Shown here one piece after another: positions 61,518-64,000 of a stretch of 64,000 nt of DNA (position 1 is its first letter; every line of letters starts with the position of its first letter). A program made the position numbers and the translations under genes. The notes beneath the pieces were generated by a model. The model searched no databases. It saw only the letters and a list, made by a program, of their open reading frames with translations, and was not told the DNA's origin. Origin of the DNA: Centroberyx gerrardi (taxonomy: Eukaryota; Chordata; Actinopteri; Beryciformes; Berycidae); contig NC_136004.1 in assembly GCF_048128805.1 (NCBI RefSeq), positions 18,164,185 to 18,228,184 on the forward strand, written 5' to 3'.

Positions 61518-62768
61518 GGTACACTTACACTAAAACTGCAGGAGGAAATGTCATGTTCATTTTCGTTTCATTTACAAACAGCCCTTGTGAGATCAACTCA
61601 GCCATATCATTATACACATCAGACAACTTCGTTATCACGCATGTTGACTCAACACCTGCCTAAATTGTCAACATTGCCTTTTTGAAGGCTGACACAAAGG
61701 CTTAATGTGATGTCTAAACATTCTACCAGTTAGCGACCCTAATGACTTAACGTTAGCGATCACTTAACCATGCAGCTGACTGAAAGTGGATAATAAGCTA
61801 GCTACTCTTTGAATTCAGCACCTGCTTAAGTTAGCCATCAGACAGCTGACGTTAGATTATGTCGATTATTATGTTAGCCTCATGCAATATAGTTACTTGA
61901 TTTCCTAAAACTCAAGTTAACAGTTAACCGAACTGGACTGGCTAAAAAGCTTGACAGTTCCAATAAGCTAAGATAAGATGAAACGTTTATTGACCCCGTA
62001 GGGAAATTAACGTTAGATCCTTCTCTAAGCTTGTCACACCAAAGTCGCAAAATAAAATCGAGTTAACATATAATAACTAGACTCACTAGTAACATATTTA
62101 ACGTTGGTTTAATTAACTGTGTACGCACAAATGTAGCCAACGACCTAACTTACGTTATATTAGCGTGACATAGCGTTGCTAGTTAGCCAGGGTTAGCTTG
62201 CTAGCATTGGCTGAGTTCCCAAACCTTAACTCTACTTCTTCCTCTTCCTGGAGTTAACGATAACTTACATGTACGTAAGGCACTGTTGACTAATGTGGAC
62301 TAACTACTGTTCAGCAAAGCCAAAGCTAGCTAGCTTGCCAAATAACGGTATTAATAACTACTAACTTAACAAAGCTAGGCCGTCTAGCTATGCAGCTAGC
62401 AAGCTAACGTTAATGTTATCTTTGTGTTATGCTGTTAACCTGGCAGCCAGTTTAAAGACAGCTAACAGTAAAATTACACGGCATGCTAAATGTCCATAAA
62501 TAACTACAGCCATTAAATACCTTTTGTACGTATACGGAGGGCATACTTGAATACCAACTGGCAGCCTTGTTCAGGTCTGACTGTGCTTGTTAGCTTGTCT
62601 TGCACTGGACTGGAGTTTAGAAGGGGGTGGGACGTGTTGTCTGTTTTCGTGTCGTCATTTGGCCACAAAGTAACTAACCGGTAGCTACACTGTTTTCTCA
62701 TTGCTCCTTTTGTCATGACATCATAGCCGATACTTTATGTTTATGATTGTGCAACTATGTGGAATATT

Positions 62769-62771
<3 letters not shown>
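61518..62771 (-). promoter_or_regulatory. TUT7 5' UTR, first intron and promoter region
   Basis: Just upstream of the TUT7 ATG lies an acceptor-like CTGCAG, so a 5' non-coding exon is expected further right, probably in the more GC-rich stretch 62,560-62,720. A short retroelement-tail motif (AAACGTTTATTGACCCCGTA) occurs at about 61,982. The rest is AT-rich and rich in TTAGC/GCTAGC motifs, with no coding frame. Confidence 0.4.
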
Positions 62772-62806
<35 letters not shown>

Positions 62807-62875
62807 TCTCATTAGTTTAATAAATATTTTGTAAATCTGCCAGTTAGGCTAGTTTTCATATGTCGTCCCTGGCCA

Positions 62876-62913
<38 letters not shown>

Positions 62914-62919
62914 ATTATC

Positions 62920-62952
<33 letters not shown>

Positions 62953-63480
62953 CGTTTTATTTTAAGCGCCTTTCATGGTACTCAAAGACACTGAACAGTC
63001 AGGCACAAAATGGTACAATAAAAACGAAACAAAAACGAACGAAACAGACTAAACGAAACAGAAGCGAAACATTGATTAAAACATAAAGCTCCGAGTTTAC
63101 GAAGAAAGAGGGAAGGCAAATTTGAAAAGTCCTGTACACATCTCTCTCTATATATAAGACAGATAGATACATACATACATAGCCTACAGATATAGATTTT
63201 TATACATTTATTTATTATCATGTATGTATATTTATTTATATTTAGCATTTTTATTTGTTTAATATTTAGTAGGCTATTTAGGCCTATTTATTTTTATTTT
63301 ATTATATTTTATTTATTATATAGGCCTACTTCATTTTAATTAGAGGTTTAGAGGTTTAGTGTGCATATGGCTGTGTCCTCTCACTGGGCCAGTTTTCGTC
63401 CATTTAGGTAAATATGTAGGCTATATGAATTTTGAATATTTTGGGAAACAAAAACAAAAAAGATGACCACATAAACCATT
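62772..63480. repeat. (CT)n and (ATT)/(CATTAT)n microsatellites, AT-rich spacer
   Basis: (CT)n at 62,772-62,810, then (ATT)n and (CATTAT)n at about 62,877-62,952, followed by AT-rich sequence with TTTATT repeats up to 63,340. No gene seen. Confidence 0.85.
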
Positions 63481-63584
63481 CAACTTTTAATGTGCCAAAT
63501 GGTATCTACACTTTGGCAAAAGGATGAGGAAATATCCCATGGTGTTGATGTTAATGATTGTTTTGTGTTAGCCCACACTGAACA

Positions 63585-63784
63585 AAAGCTGACTCGGTTG
63601 CTCCGGGCGACGGGCGGAGGGCGAGCTGTCAGAGCGGGGAAGACCCCGGGAAACCTGACGTCACCAGACGGAACTCCCCCGCCGTCCAAGTGCCTGCTGT
63701 AAGCCCGGTGTCCGTGCACAGTACGGTACCAGCAGCCAGTGTGGACGAGTCAGCGCTAACTGGCTCTGGCACAGATACAAGAAA
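63585..63784 (+). promoter_or_regulatory. GC-rich promoter with full CRE
   Basis: A sharp change to GC- and CpG-rich sequence with the palindromic cAMP response element TGACGTCA at 63,656-63,663, about 125 bp upstream of the ATG at 63,785. The composition and position fit a CpG-island promoter for the plus-strand gene. It faces away from TUT7, whose start region lies about 1 kb to the left. Confidence 0.55.
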
Positions 63785-64000
63785 ATGGTGTTATTCATGA
63801 GCGGTGACGGCGGCTCCGAGACAATTTACAAACGAAGAAGAACGACACAGACAGAAGCGCTCACACCGGTTCAACAACAGCAGACCGCCAGGCACCGAAA
63901 ACAGAAAATCATGTCCAGGCTGAGCGACTCTGGTTTCGGGGAGGACTTATCCTTAACCTCCCCGGTTGCATCCCCGGTTCGGACCGTTGTGTCCCCGCTA
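63785..64000 (+). CDS. Start of an unrecognised gene (partial, cut by window end)
   Basis: An open frame of 72 codons runs from the ATG to the window edge. It encodes a disordered-looking N-terminus: MVLFMSGDGGSETIYKRRR, a Gln-rich patch, then RHRKQK, and a Ser/Pro segment MSRLSDSGFGEDLSLTSP with repeated SP motifs (ASPV, VVSPL). The basic cluster KRRR and the SP sites suggest a nuclear, cyclin-dependent-kinase-regulated protein, but I do not recognise it. The second ATG at codon 5 could also be used. Codon use and the CpG-rich promoter support a real gene. Confidence 0.6.
   Translation, partial: MVLFMSGDGGSETIYKRRRTTQTEALTPVQQQQTARHRKQKIMSRLSDSGFGEDLSLTSPVASPVRTVVSPL

Overview
The window looks like a piece of a teleost fish chromosome, probably from a percomorph-type fish. 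The genes are split into short exons with compact GT-AG introns. Long (CA)n/(GT)n tracts are everywhere, and DNA transposon relics (hAT-like, PIF/Harbinger-like, TTAA-flanked) and tRNA-derived SINE fragments are frequent. The encoded proteins are vertebrate orthologues. There are no bacterial features and no CRISPR array. I cannot name the species.

Layout. Positions 1 to about 19,200 hold no gene I can support. The stretch contains microsatellites, SINE and transposon debris, a pre-miRNA-sized hairpin and a few blocks that look like conserved non-coding DNA. On the minus strand follow PSAT1 (phosphoserine aminotransferase, 9 coding exons, 19,204-28,327), a kisspeptin receptor (6 coding exons, 31,214-34,549), the 3' part of an unrecognised gene (two phase-compatible exons, 37,155-38,142), ISCA1 (mitochondrial Fe-S assembly, 4 exons, 40,510-44,383) and TUT7/ZCCHC6 (terminal uridylyltransferase, 28 coding exons, 47,964-61,517). 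At the right edge a divergent plus-strand gene begins in a GC-rich promoter with a full CRE (63,785 to the window end). I joined exons by hand. In all four recognised genes every junction keeps frame and the summed lengths give complete proteins of 368, 367, 129 and 1,300 residues.

The genes do not form a pathway. They are a syntenic block: PSAT1, ISCA1 and TUT7 all lie on human 9q21, whereas human KISS1R is on 19p13. The receptor here is therefore probably an ohnolog that mammals lost from the 9q21-like block.

The most interesting signals are structural. Intron 2 of the kisspeptin receptor has a (CA)n tract just after the 5' splice site and a (UG)n tract ending at the 3' splice site, so the intron can fold on itself. 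Intron 4 is almost entirely an inverted-repeat element with arms of roughly 130-200 nt. The last exon of TUT7 is preceded by a 57-nt (TG)n tract directly at its acceptor. The ISCA1 start codon lies 22 bp from a 1.2-kb hAT-like insertion with a perfect 8-bp target duplication, next to a PIF/Harbinger relic, and exon 1 is bracketed by two nearly identical direct repeats. The PSAT1 promoter is also bounded by a transposon whose family recurs in a PSAT1 intron.
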